Shown: one piece after another, positions 48,089 to 60,849 of the stretch
How positions within the stretch are numbered: the stretch's first letter is position 1
Layout of the letters: the number at the start of each line of letters is the position of its first letter
Assembly: GCA_024811115.1 (NCBI GenBank)
Contig: JAKOGH010000787.1
Location: 1 to 64,000, forward strand
Direction of reading: 5' to 3'
From: Terana coerulea
Taxonomy: Eukaryota > Basidiomycota > Agaricomycetes > Polyporales > Phanerochaetaceae
DNA length: 64,000 nt
Program-made: the position numbers and the translations under genes
The notes under the pieces: model-generated
The model's database searches: none
What the model was told of the DNA's origin: nothing
What the model saw: only the letters and a program-made list of their open reading frames with translations

Positions 48089-50578
48089 CTATTGGTAGTC
48101 AAACTGGCAGCGAAGGTATGTTTTCTCCCAGCAGTCAGCATCCTCATCTAAATTTTCTTCGCTGTCCACTTTCAACTCCTCGCTCTCTTCTATCACAAGC
48201 CTCCCACTGGTGAATGTTTTGGGCAGCAGTTCGGCGATGTTGTGTTGAAGTCTGCCTGCAATGTCGAGTGTTGTTGCGGCAGTGCGAAGGTGAACTGTGC
48301 ACGACTGCAAGGTTGGTGTTGCGGTAAAAGGCTCGAGAGCTGCATCAAACTCCCGGAGCGGCTTCTTATATCTTTCCAACTCTTGTTCGTCGTATAAATC
48401 ATTGTTGTGTGAATCGTTGCCGTAGGAGTTGTCATCGTAGGAATTGCCGTGGTATGGATTGTTGTCGCACGGATTGTCGTCATCTAAGTTGTCGTCAAAT
48501 GAACCGTCACCTGAATCGTTGTCGAGCGAACTGGTGTCCATTGGATCAAACTCCGGAGGCGGCGGGAGCCATACAGGGACGCTGATACCCGTAAGTCGCT
48601 TCTCCATGCCGGTAAATACGACCCTCACGACATCCCACATATCTGTCGCCTGACAATATATGTTCAGTTTGGCCGACAACGTCCCTAGTCACCCGTCGAA
48701 CCATTGAGCAAAAATGTGCAGTGTAATTCAACATGCCTCACTTACAAGCGTCATTTGGTCCATCCTTTAATTCGCCACCCACATTGGCAGCCTGAGTGTT
48801 GAGGCTTATCTTGATAACTGAAGCCGAAGGTACATTGTCACGAACGTGCCCCATGAATTTCACCACCTTTGAAGCATCCTCCGTTTCGAGGAGATGTCCG
48901 GTTCGCACTCGGCCCTTCCCAGGGTAGCGGCCGGGTAGCAGAAAGAGCCGAAGCATCATCGACACGTCATGTTTGTGCACGTTGAGTAGCTCCTCACGAT
49001 CAGGGGGGTGGGCCGTAGATAAACGACCGCAGGTTGGGAGAAGTGCGCGCCGATGATGGCGGAGGAGGAAGGCCGACGGCGCTCGAAGATCTGATGTTGT
49101 GAATGGTACAGTATTCGTGGAGCTCGAGCTCTTGCAGTCGTGGAATTGCCGCTACAAGATGAAGCACATCTTGATATCTTGAGAAATTGAAACTGTCCAG
49201 CTTGAGAGTCCTTAGCCCTTTGAATCTGCTGAGCTTGACCCCTAACGCCTGCATATGAAGTGGTAGACGCTGCTCGTACTCGTCTTCATTGATTAATCTG
49301 CCTGTCAATTCCCATTGGATTTCATGCACAGCATCCATGCTCTCTGGAAGTGAGGAGGCAAACAGGGCCAGCATACATGACTTGGAAGATACCTGAGGGT
49401 CCGGCAGGTCCACGCATAGACGTTGGATGTGCTGCAGATTGGATGTGTGAAGCGAACGAATATCCTCTTCATGTCGCATGACAATACAACGCAGCAGATG
49501 TGGGCGAATGAGTTGCCACCATTGCCTACAGACCAGTGAGCACCTCTTTGAATTATGGAGGAAACCCATGTCCATATTATAGTCGTGAAAGATGATCTCT
49601 CGGAGGATGAGGTTGAGAATCTCAGCGGGGAGCTTGGCCATGTGCATCCGGTACACAAGCTTCCTAACGACGCGAGAACAGTCCTCAACAAGATGTCCAA
49701 TGTGGTACTTGAATCGCTCTTGCCCAAAGTTGGCCATGAACCAGCCAGAGCTATCAGCTCCCAGATTTCGAATAGAGATGGCGGGATAGAGCCGATGGAG
49801 ATCCAAGTCCCGATTGAACGGACTAGGGATAGCTATTTCACAGAACGTAAGGTCCACGTATGAATCACAGATACACGGACGGTAGTGCAACATACAGACT
49901 TCGTGCCCTTCTCTGTACCAAAACAGGAAGTTATCGTCGCCACTAGTAGCCCTGTCGTGCCTGCAGTATCCGAAGCCAAGCACACTGCCGGCTGCAAGAC
50001 GTTTCTTCAGTTCGTCGCTACTAGCAGTATCCATGGTACTAACGTTTTACAATGAACTTTCTGCTACCCAATCCACGTAACTCCTCATGCGGAGGATGCA
50101 CCTGGTGATATCTAATATGGTACGCCGACATCAAGCCGACATGCTGACGGTCAGCGTTCACTCACAGTCAAGTTAGCCCATATACCATATACGACTCACC
50201 CAATCTCGAGCTCTCCCACATAATTGAGCCTGCAAGTGACAGAAAAGTGCGGACTATGGGTAATTGGTTGTAGTACCAGTTGATGACGACTTACCCTCCT
50301 CGTACCTCTACCTCACAGTAACAGAACGTGCACCAGAGAGGAGCATGTAATGGGACGTGTTGGTCCGCTAAAATGCGGGGAGGGTCGTCCAATGTCCAAA
50401 CCGTGCGCGTCGTAGAAAGTTCACGGCCGTCAGCGGAGACCAGTATATCCCGGTGCTCAGGTTTGACATCCCACCGCGATGGCAGCATTGCATCCGCCAA
50501 ACCCTCGGGTGTTTCTGAGCACATCTTGACATATCGCGCTGCGTATGGAAGGTCTTCATCCAGGTTTAGAGGCTCCAT
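48089..50578 (-). CDS. SPRY/F-box/LRR-like protein, copy 3 (single C-run frameshift)
   Basis: Minus strand; exons 50295-50578, 50200-50229, 50044-50111, 49896-49991, 48746-49832 (with one indel) and 48089-48684. MEPLNLDEDLPYAARYV opens the SPRY-like region (PSRWDVKPEH, YVGELEIG, GSVLGFGYCRHD, FWYREGHEV, then YPAISIRNLGADSSG, ANFGQERFKYHI). The F-box is MAKLPAEILNLILREIIF with KRCSLVCRQWWQLIRPHLL, followed by the Leu-rich part (FKGLRTLKLDSFNFS, AAIPRLQELELHEY). At 49003-49008 a run of six C (minus strand) is one too long for the frame; five restore reading into DREELLNVHKHDV and LRLFLLPGRYPGKGRVRT. The C-terminal region carries an Asn/Asp/Ser-rich low-complexity tract of about 45 residues not found in the other copies, and ends LRCQFDYQ. 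Confidence 0.75.
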
Positions 50579-50589
50579 TCTTGCAAAAA

Positions 50590-51265
50590 CAGAGTACGCT
50601 TGGATGGTGCAGGAGCAGAGTGGACAGTTGGGGGTAGTGCAATGACCGGATAAACGCGCCTCACATTATCCTTTGGACGGAGACCTCCAGCTTTTACGTC
50701 CACGCAGCACAGCCTCGGAACAAGAGGTGCTATTGTATTTTGGCGTGGCAATGCAGCGGTTAGCGCCTTCCCAGTAATATGACAGCTCCGCGCCTCCTTG
50801 TTCACCACCATTGCAATATTGGCTCCCTAATGCTCCTGGTGGCAATGCCAGCCGTCCTCGCGGCCGAGTTGGAAACCACCTGGTATGTCTGCAGACGAGT
50901 TCTATACATCGCATAGTAATAGAAGCATACATGAGCAGAGTGTAATGTGGGATTTCCAGTGAAGAGCAACCTTACTGGACAGAAGCACGCGTGTATCTGG
51001 ATCCAGGATAAGGCCAAATTTACACCGTTCAAGGTTGTAATTGTAGCACCGTTGCCATGAAACGGAAATCCGATGAACCATAGGACTGAAGTAAAATACA
51101 AAAAACGACAGCACCGGAACTTCAGGCCTCGGGGGAACCGATTCCGAAATGTGCCCAGGTGCTCAGACATCCTCGATTAACATGGTATTAAGGGACTTGG
51201 CAATAAGTCTACTACCTGCACAGCATCCTATAGCCCTGTTAGCCCTTTCTCGCACAGCCCGAGAG
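50590..51265. other. Intergenic region
   Basis: Upstream of F-box copy 3 and 3' of the ABCG gene. No supported gene. An alternative last exon of the ABCG gene could extend to about 51170. Confidence 0.4.
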
Positions 51266-51273
51266 CCAAGTAC

Positions 51274-54200
51274 TCACCGAGCTTCCACCGCGAGCCACGC
51301 CGCACACCGCCAGGCGAAGGTGACACCGACCGCAACGCCGACGAGCGCGCCCGTCCCACCGACAGCGAAACCAAACGTCGACAGCACCTGCGCGCCTGTA
51401 TGAGCGACGCACGCGCCGCTTGCGATGTCCGCTGGCGTGCATGCGAACGTGAGCCCTGTCATCTCGTTCACAAGGAGCACGCGCGGAAGATATTTGACAG
51501 GGAACGCCCACGCGAGATCGGCGAGCCACGGCGCAACGTGCGCACTGAACACGCCGGACGCTTGCGCCGCTAGGGTCAGGACCACGGAGACGACCGCGAC
51601 GCACACGCTTGCGTCCGCCCCGCCAGTATCGCGCATGAAGGCGCTCGCGACACCGATGCCCACGGACTCCCCGAAGTTGAGCTGGACCCACACGGCGGCG
51701 ACGAACTCGGCGAAGATGCGCGGCGAGGTCTGCATGCCCGTACCGATATTCACGATCACGCCGAACAGTATCGCACTGATGACCTCGAAAGGCAGGGCAA
51801 AGACGGTGAATGCCGTAACGAAGGTGAAGGCACTGTAGGTGGACCCTGCCGAGGCTGCGTCAGCGCGGAAGGCGGCGAGATGCGCGGGGAAGAGCGCGAG
51901 GACATTGAGGAAGCCGACAAAAGGTACGATGGACGTGCACTCCGCCGCGAGCCCGATACGGTCCTGCGCGCCGGACGGTCCACGCGTCAGCCTCTGAAAG
52001 AAAAGGAGGAAGCACAAGCCCAGCAAAGGCAGCTGCAGCAGTCTTGAATAATAATAACCGTTAGACTCACAGTCTAGAATAAAAGATTGCTGGGGCTTAC
52101 CGAACGAAGAATGGCGCCCGCAGCCGCCAAGTATTGCGTAGCATACGGTCGAGAAGCGGGAAAATCGCCGCATGCAGCGGCGTACAGTCCGTCTTGTGTC
52201 GATCACTATCCTCAACCTCTCCAAGGCTCTCCTGCGCGCTTTCACCTTCCTTTCTACGGCCTTTCCACGCCCGCACGAATCTCTCGATGTCTTGCTCTTC
52301 TTCCGGGTTCCGCTCGTGGTTCATGTTTGAGGAGACGACATCGATTGCAAAGTCTGCAGGATTATACAGTGGCGGGCACACGAAGCCCAGGGTCGCAAGG
52401 TACGGCACGAGGCCGTCGCGCGGCCCTGAGTATACAACCCGTCCTTTCTACAAGATAAGTGTCAGCATGGCAGAGGAAGAAGAAAAGGATAGGCGTACCT
52501 TTGCAAGTAGCACAATGTGATCTGCCATGCTGAAGATGTCAGCGCGCGGTTGGTGTAATGTCGCGATGACCGTGCGCCTATAACATCCGTCAGTTTATAG
52601 TTATTTCACGGCAAAGTATGGCAGTGAATTGACATTGAAATATCTCAAGCATAGCTTGATTCGAGAAGACGAGGAAGTAGAAGCACAGGACAAGAAGGAC
52701 AGAGAAGGACGTACCCGCTCCGCGCAAGCTCCTTTAACGTCCGCCCCACACTCCTCGCCGTGCTAGCGTCGAGCCCGCTTGTCTATCCGTGTACGTTAGC
52801 ACCTTCCGGCACCACATTCTACAAGCAAACCCATACCGGCTCGTCCAGTATGAGGACGCTCGGGTCCGGAACCTGTCATCTTTTGTTAGTATTTCCCACG
52901 CAAAATCATGAAACTAGTAAAGCACGCGCCAACGCACAAGCCACGGCAAGTCTTCTACGCTCCCCGCCCGAGATCCCCGACACGCTCTGCCCGTCACCGA
53001 CGCTCGTATGCTGACACCTCTCCAAGCCCATAAGCCGCACGAGCTCCTCGGCACGTCGGAATGTGACTGAGGTGGGTAGGGACGCGGGGAGATGCAGACG
53101 GGCGGCGAATCGTAGTGTTTCGTACACGGTAAGCGTAGGCAATGGTGTGGCTGTTTCTGTGCAGCGATGTTCGCGATTAGCGGTGTGTACATTAAATGAG
53201 GGGCAATAAAGGGGACGCACCCTGTACGACGTACGCCACGCCAGAGCCCCTTCCTTTCTGGCCCTGCCCATCCCGCGCATCTACGTCCGTATGCACCGTC
53301 CCTGCCCTTGTCCACCGCCCACCCATTCCGCCGCCGATACCGCGCTCAGCAACGGCCCGTAGCAGTGTGGACTTGCCCGCACCACTTGGGCCCAAGATAA
53401 CCGTGAGCGCGCACGGAAGGAAGCGAATACTGATGTCGCTAAGGATTGTTTTCGGCTGCTTGCGACCGAGGAGTGGGATATGAAGGGGTGTGTACGTTAG
53501 CCGAAGGCCCTGCACCTCAACCGCAGCGCCGTGCCCTAGATTGTCGGCCGTTCTGGTCTTCTCCATCGTTTCCTGCTTTGCCGTTTCTTCTTCGGCATTC
53601 TCGGTCTCCTGCTCATCCTTCTGCTCAGTTTTTTGACTGCTTGAAGTACGTCTTCCACCTGCTGCCGTGCCAGGGCGCCAAATAGTAAGCACGACCACCG
53701 CGCCTGTAACCACGACGAGCACGAATGCCCACAGGCCGACGAAGAGTAGCCAGAGCGGCGCGTCTTCACTGAGACGCATGCCACGCAGGATCGCGCCACC
53801 TGTGCACGGATCCGTTTCATCAGTTGCGTTTACCGCCCTCGAAGAGCTTGAGGTAGCGGCGGCTGCGAGGCACACAGAGAAGACGCGTCGCCGGAACTGC
53901 GAGATCGCGACGATACGCCACGAGTAGAAGTGCGGCGCGGCATAGCGCGTCCAAGCAAGCCATTTCGGGACGTCGACGAGGAAGTAACCGGGCGAGAGGA
54001 TCCAAACCATAGAGAGGGCATTGCCGAGGGCGGATGCGGTCGCAAAGTCTCTCTGCTCGGGAAGATCATCATTAGCAACGCGGAAGGGGAGTGTGTAGGC
54101 CGCTTACCGAGAACGACGCCGCCAGTAGCCCCCAGGCGACGAACGCCATCTGCACGCCCACCAAATCGGCCGTCAAAATCCCAATTGCTCCGTCATCCTT

Positions 54201-55886
54201 CCTCAGCCCACACAGGCCCTGCACAACGCCCGCATACACCAAACCGACCACGACATTCACCGGCAGACCCGCGAGCATCTCGCTCACTACCCAGCTCGCG
54301 CTCGCGCGGAGGCCATTTCCGTACAACCCGTCGGCGCGCTCGCGGTCGAACGCCCGTAGCGCCGAGCAGAAACGCCACGTCCAGGCGACCTGGGTGGCGT
54401 ACCCAAAGACGGGCACGAGCTGGAAGGAGAGGGTCTTCAGGCTCTGGATACCGGCAGGTGTGGAGGGAAGAAAAGGGAAGGACGCGCCGGTGAGCAGGCC
54501 GAGTAGAAGCGGTTGTAGGAGCTGGGCGAGCAGGGAGAGCGGCGCATGTGCGTGACATCTGAAAGACCGGCGAAGGAGGGTGAGGGTGATGTGTACAAAG
54601 GATGGGCTGCATTGGTATACGGGTGGATTAGGGAGTACAGGTAACGTGGGCAGGGTACCGGATTCTAGCTTGTCCAGCTCCTCGTCCTGCGGGCTTGCCG
54701 TGTCCTGCTGTTGCTCTTGCATCTTGAGATCGTGGGTTTTCCACTCTTCAACCAACTCCCGGAGTCTCTTTCCTTCTCTCTCCCGCCTATTCCTCTCCAT
54801 TTGCGCGTCTATGGTGCATATATCCACAAGGAAGTCCAGCGGGTTGCTCTCCTGCGGGCACACGTACCCCAGCTTCTCAAAGTGACCGAGGCATTGAGCG
54901 GTCGGGCCAGAGTACACGACTTGCCCGCGCGACAGCAGCAGGATCTTGTGGAAGAGCGCGAAGGCGTCCGAGCGGGGCTGATGGATTGTGAGGAGCACGG
55001 TGCGCCCTGCCTGCGCAAGTCCATGAAGTAGCTGCAGCAAGCTGTGCGTTGCGTGTGAATCTACGCCCAGGATAGTCATTAGCACAGTATATGCGAGCAG
55101 ATCAGAGACAGTTGGAGGCGCACCTAGACCAGTTGTGACTTCGTCCAGCACAAGCACCGCCGGACGCCCGACAAGAACGCACCCAATTGCTACACGCCGC
55201 CGCTCGCCACCTGAGATGCCCCTGCCTGGTGCGCCAACGCGAGTGTCGGCGGTGTCCACGAGCCCAAGCTCAGCAAGCGTGCTATCAACGACATTGTTCA
55301 TGATTTTCGAGGGAATCGGTCCAAGACGGAGTGTAGCAGCATAATATAGGGTTTCACGCACTATGCGTACTCCTCAGACTAGTCCAGGAAGAAGCAGAAA
55401 GAATGGCGTACCAGTGAGGTCAGGCAGCAAAAAGTCGTTCTGCGGCACAAATCCAACCTGCCCACCCATCATACTACTCCCCATCTTCTCGCCACCAGTG
55501 TCGGCAGGTACGACTGATACTGACCCACTACGCACTCGCAACCCCGCAAGACGAGAGACGATTGCGTGCAGGAGTGTACTCTTGCCTGCCCCGGAGCCGC
55601 CGACGATGGCCATGAGTTCGCCTGGTTCCACACGTGTGGAAACATCCCGTAAAATCAATGTGCTGTTGTTATCTGCTGGTGGAGACTGCTGGCTCTGCCG
55701 GCCAAACCGAGAGAAGGGGCGGAAAGTCCGTGCAGGTGGGAAGCCAACAGACAGGTTCTGCACGGCGACGTAGCATCTCTGTATGGCAGAAGCACTATCG
55801 TGCATTCCTGTTTGTGCTTGCGGGAATGCTGGGTCTTGGTCTCCGTTGTACGGCGGCGGCGACAGCGACGAAGTGCATACGGACAT
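51274..55886 (-). CDS. Full-size ABCG (PDR/WBC type) ABC transporter
   Basis: Minus strand, ten exons: 55412-55886, 55124-55360, 54108-55060, 53221-54052, 52915-53156, 52837-52872, 52715-52782, 52499-52577, 52101-52447, 51274-52042; 1345 codons plus stop, all in phase. Order is NBD-TMD-NBD-TMD. NBD1: Walker A GGSGAGKST (about residues 96-104), Q-loop VGFVPQND, signature ISGGERRRVAIG, Walker B VLVLDE, then TIHQPRSDAF. TMD1 contains LLLGLLTGASFPFLP and later PGYFLVDVPKWLAWTRYAAP. NBD2: GPSGAGKST, VAYVVQ, signature ISGGERRRLAVA, VLILDEPTSGLDAST, LHQPRADIFSMADH. TMD2 includes LLGLCFLLFFQRL, FVAAVWVQLNFGESVGIG. Plasma-membrane export of lipophilic compounds or drugs is the usual role; substrate unknown. 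A consensus GTGAGT directly at the stop raises the alternative that one more short exon follows. Confidence 0.92.
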
Positions 55887-56184
55887 GTTGTAGGCTGGAA
55901 GGTGGGCCCGGCCATATCATTGGGAGCTACAAGAGCAAAAGTAGAGCACCCGCATGTGTCTGTTGGTGTTAGCGTTCGAGGCACCGGTGGGGTACGAAGC
56001 TCTTTAATCACCACGGGTGTCCGGAAGATTCTGTCAGTCCACTACAACTGCCGTGATCCTTCGCATAGATGGGTCCTATTTCTAGTGTGGTGGTAGGTAT
56101 CCATGGATAACTGTGCAGGGTTTGACGAGGAAGTACATCCCGACAACCAGTCAGAGGAAGATGGTGGTGCTGGTGGGAGAGAAA

Positions 56185-56280
56185 GACCACTCAGCGAAAG
56201 CGGCGGCGCGACGAGGCGGGACGCGATGTCACGCGCTTTGATTTCCGTGACTGGCTGTGACAATTTCTCTTCCTCCTCAA
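56185..56280 (-). repeat. Dispersed CRE-like element, copy 6
   Basis: On the minus strand: GTCACAGCCAGTCACGGAAA then TCAAAGCGCGTGACATCGCG and CGCCGCTTTCG, the same order as copies 2-5. Confidence 0.6.
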
Positions 56281-56286
56281 TTTGCT

Positions 56287-56363
56287 ATCACGGCGGGTCC
56301 CGAGGTTGGAGCCCCGCTAACTGAGGGACCAATGGGGGCGTGTACCTTGGATCCCGCCGTGAT
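56287..56363. repeat. Hairpin-forming inverted repeat
   Basis: ATCACGGCGGG (56287-56297) and CCCGCCGTGAT (56353-56363) are exact complements, with near-matches just outside; the loop is 55 bases. Confidence 0.5.
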
Positions 56364-58426
56364 GGCTGTTGATGCGAGCCTTTTAGGAGGCATACCAAAT
56401 GAGGACCAGAATATATTCCGGTGCCAAAAGTCGTAACATCCTGGACGACCTCGACCGCTTTTTCGATGTCTCCCCTCGTATCGGGTCGGTACTGGGTCTG
56501 CTTGACTTCATGGCTCCTTGGAGCTACTGTGGGCGGTGCCTGTGAGCTCGGGCGGACTACGTGGCGCCCTATCGAACTTCGGCCGCTTCGCGTCTTCCAC
56601 GCTTGTCGCTATGGATAGCCACTGGTCTTGCGAAATGCAGCCAGTGCTTCACTATCTATGCCGAATAAAATGGACAAAAAACGGGATTGAGGCAGCACAA
56701 CCATGTCTCTGCGTCGATGAGCGAGCGATGACTACGGTCGCCTCACGGTTTGGTCCACTTATTGGGTCGTGCTAGACTCATGACCAGCCTACGTGGTAAG
56801 ACGAGGAGGGATGTACCAACAGGAGAGCCACCGATGGCCCTGGTCATTATCTCGTGCCACGGCGGCTGGTTTAAGCCCAGGGTCGTATACGTGAGTTGTT
56901 TGTTTCCATCAACGCGTTTGCTATGAGCATCTTACCTTTCGGAAATCCACACCTCAGCTAGACCCCCGTCATTTCTCCTCACGCCATGGCTGTACGCTAT
57001 CCTCAGGCTTAGGCTCAAGCCCAAAGTTACTACCTGTACCTATGACATCTGAATCCTCTCTCCACACAAGTTCTTCTTTCTCGCTTGGGCTATTCCTGAG
57101 AGCAAAGAAAAATTGTGTGGCACGAGCTTTCTTATCCCTGCAAGAGACACATGCTCTGGAGTCAGACCGGTAAGGGCAGCACAAAGTACGAGGATGACAG
57201 ATTTTGACACGTTGATGCAGGAATACAGGAACTTTACCACTTTTCCCGCGGATTGACCGCATACAGTGCACGACCTCACGGCTGCGTCCACTGTTATTTG
57301 TCAGGTACAGCCCTATCCTTCACATCGCTGTCTCGGATACATACTCATGCCATTCACTCTTCAGGCCTTCAGGACGGCTGCAACTGCCCCTCCTACGGCG
57401 GCGCGCAAGCGCCCTTCTCTTCTTCCATTGGTTGATGAGAAGACTTGCTGCTCATGAGTTCGTCGGCACGGTGTGGCGTCAGTTAAATCTGGCAAGGCTG
57501 TGGGTATCGGTGCGGCGAGATTCTGCGTCCACGCCGCGATGGTCCTAGTCGTGCCCATCCTGCGCACGCTCCTGGCGCAATTCCCGGGTACGCTCAGAGC
57601 GTGCGGCGCGTTACGGCGAGCAGGTCTCGCATGGACGGCCCCCGTCAAAAACCCCTCGCGCGTCATTTCTCGCGACGGCGCTCTTTGCGGATACACTGGA
57701 TGCTAGCAGGAGCGGTGGGAGCTCTCGCAACTAGTCACACAGGTACTTTGGTACTAGCGACGCCTTTGTTTCCCGCGGGCGCGCGGCCTGGGACACAGTT
57801 CAGGTAAGGATCATCATTTAGGTTTGTTACCGTGTAGAAAAAGTTGACCTGACTGCAGAATGCGGCGCGAGCCGGAGACCTTATGGGTAATCTCTTAGTC
57901 CGGTGCATACCGGTGACCTCTAGTCGCATGTCTAGATTCCAAAGCTTTTGCGTCATTCTGCGTTTGGTACCGTCACTCAGTACTCAGTGTTCGTTTCATA
58001 CTTCCATCTCATGCCTCAATCAATTTGCGTTCACGACAGTGGTGCTGTGCAGTTCTCTATCACCGTGTCTCTTCATCGCAGCCCGTCAAGTGCCGCGGTC
58101 GTCCATGCGGAGTTGCCGTGCACCACCGAAAATGTCCAAACCCGGACCAAATTGATCTCCAGTTTGATATCTCCGCAAAGCACGGTGGACAGGATGGCAA
58201 CGACTGTGGCGCTGCATACACTTGTCTTCGATGCTGGGAAGCTGCTGGGCTGATACAAGATCATTACACAAGAATCGCTGTCGAGAGGATAAGGTGTGTC
58301 CGCACGTACCTCCCCCATCTACGTCCTCCGCTCATCCCCTCAGGTCGCAGCGCACACTCGCTCTGCTTCCGCATCGTAACATAGCCACTCACCGCTGTTA
58401 AAAAATTGCGACGCAGACCAAATCTC

Positions 58427-60842
58427 ATGGAAGACCTCCCGTATGCAAAGCAGTATCTGAGAGCATGCTGCAAACGTCCAGAGAAGCTTGTAGAAGTATC
58501 ACTACCATCGCGTTGGCGCGGCGAGCCCGGCTTCCGAGAGATGGCACATATTTCGCTCAACGGACGCCGAGTCGAAATTGCAGGTAGGGATACTCAAAAT
58601 GATGTTCTCTACCTGCAGGCGGACTATCCTGCGCCAATAGGAGTCGGAAACCCGTGCTACTCTAGGCTTTACTATTTTGAGATTGAAGTGCAAGCACGGT
58701 AAGATAGTCGTCTTTCAGCACTGTATTGAGGATGCGGTATTCAAACTTTAGTGCAGGGAGGACTATGTGGGAGAGCTTGGGATCGGGTAGGTCAAATGCC
58801 GCCTCCTGTGGATGACACACGACCACTCATTAATATGAGCCAGATTTGAACTTTCGCCCGACTCCGCAAATACAACATTTCCTGCGGACCCAAATATACG
58901 AGCGGAAGTTAGTCGCAGTGGGTTAGCCAGATGTTTACTGTACGAGGTGAATTTTTGTCCTACGGTGGCTGGGACGGAGCAGTCTCAAATAGATTCAACA
59001 GCGGGTACCGTCGTCGGTTGTGGATATTACGAGAGATGGGACAATCCTGAGGACGAGCTATTCTGGCTCAGGGACGGTTACCATACCTGTGCGTGAATAT
59101 ATGCATGATACACATTTGCGGCCTCTGATCAATTTCATTCTTTGAAATAGCTTCATACTCTCGCCCCAGGCCTTTCGTACAGCCCTGCCCTGCCACCTCC
59201 TTCCGCACCGTGAACGCTTCCCGCGGCTCTGGATCGGATGGGTACACTGTCAACTTCGGCCAAGATCGATTCAAATATCGCATCAGTCACTACATCAGCC
59301 TGTCGGTCAGACAGTCCCTGTATCAAACACTTGTGGCGAAGCTCCCTGCCGAGATTCGTGACCACATTATACAGGAGATAATCCAGACGAGCAGAATCAA
59401 ATGGGGCTGGTTGCCAACACTCCGAAGCTGCTCACTGGTTTGTAAGCGGTGGTGTCAACTTATCCATCCGCACATATTGCACCACATCAGACTACACCGG
59501 GAGGTGCACGTCCATTCGCTCCAAGCATCCAGTGACGCGGTATTGCGGCAGATCCGGTACTTGCGTGTAGCATCCGAGCAGGCTGGCCCCAGCTCATGCA
59601 TTCCAGCACTATTAGCCTCGTCTCTTCCAGGAAGGCTCAGCTTAGTAGAGAGTATCAATTGGCAGCCACCATACCACGAACTTGTTGACTACAGCCGAAG
59701 TTATAGCGCGACGTTTCCGGCATCCCGCACACAAGCATTACTAGGCACAATGAGCCGATTTGCGAGTTTGAGCAAACTTAGGGTTGGCAGGTACCATTTC
59801 CCGAAATACCTGGATGTGCTCCGTCTGGTGGCAGTTATCCCACAATTGCATACCCTGGAGCTCGATGGTAGCTGCGCTGTGCGTGGTGTGGTTGGCGCTC
59901 CGAGTCCCAGCCCCGCCACCACTTCCGGACCTCCTCCACGATGGGCTCGCACTTCGCCCGGCCTCCGGTTATTCGTCTATGAAACAGCATTTCCCGACAC
60001 AAAAATCGCCTTCTGCCACCCAGTTGCGCGATGTCATTTCTCTGGCTCTTTTTGCTGCCCTACCGTTATCCAGGAAAGGCCCTTGCACAAACAGAACGTC
60101 TTCTTGGAATCGAGGATGCATCTAACCTGGTGCGACTTGCAGGACATACCTGCGACAGTGTCGCCGAGTTGAGGGAGTCAGACACATGCACCCTCCGAGT
60201 GCAGCTGGACATCGCACATACCAAACCAGATGAAGAACCGAGCGTTGGCATTACTTGTAAGTACATTTATGTGATATTCCAGAGCTCATCTTTGCTCAAT
60301 GGCTTTATGGACGCACAGGGACTTTGTCAGTCACAGCTGCGGTCTACTCGCTAGCAAAACTCAACTCAAATGATACCGTCTTGAAGCTCACATTCACTGG
60401 CGTAGAACAAAGACTTGTAGGCGTTAACATCGGGCTTGTACTCCCTGCACCCATTGCATCCAGTCGAACCGACGATGCCAGCAATTCTCTAGCCAGGCCT
60501 GACGAAGAGTCCATATCCCAGGAGGCAGTAGAGAGATACGAGAATGCATTCCGTCAACTTGATGCACATCTAGAGCCTTTCGCCACAACAGCAGCCTTGC
60601 GATCGTGCAAGGTTCACCTTCGAGCAGCCGCCGATGCACTTGACGTTGCACGCCACCTTCAGGAGAAGTTTGCTGGCTTGATGCCCAAGCTGCGTGCGAG
60701 CAGGAAGCTTCACGTGGAGGAAGAGCCAGTGGAAGTTAAAAAGGCAAATGAGTCCGTTGTGGACGGCTACAAGGGCGAGGACGGGGTGACTTATCGGGCA
60801 TTCGCACTGGACCTCTGTTGCCGACTCAAATACTGGTGGTGA
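58427..60842 (+). pseudogene. SPRY/F-box/LRR-like gene, copy 4 (start lost, two one-base indels)
   Basis: Plus strand; exons 58427-58698, 58757-58786, 58844-58946, 59002-59088, 59151-60256 and 60319-60842, splice sites matching copy 1. The first residues of the family (MEPLNLE) read RRRPNLM, so the first ATG is internal, at EDLPYAKQYL. SPRY-like parts: YYFEIEVQAR, YVGELGIG, GTVVGCGYYERWD, FWLRDGYHT, TVNFGQDRFKYRI. F-box: LVAKLPAEIRDHIIQEII with RSCSLVCKRWCQLIHPHIL. Leu-rich: FASLSKLRVGRYHF, LDVLRLVAVIPQLHTLELDG. One base is missing at about 58918 (CGCAG before TGGGTTAGC), and one at an A5 run near 60002. After the second indel the frame continues FLWLFLLPYRYPGKALAQT and the C-terminal region to LDLCCRLKYWW. 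It may be a young pseudogene, or intact with sequence errors and another start. Confidence 0.7.
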
Positions 60843-60849
60843 GTCCTTC

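Larger units (their letters stand above)
55900..58420. other. No confident gene; element copy 6 and a hairpin
   Basis: Upstream of the ABCG gene and of F-box copy 4. Minus-strand frames at 56969-57291 (an end with EKEELVWREDSDVIG) could be the last exon of an unidentified gene, but no partner exons were found. The rest holds short frames only. Confidence 0.4.
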
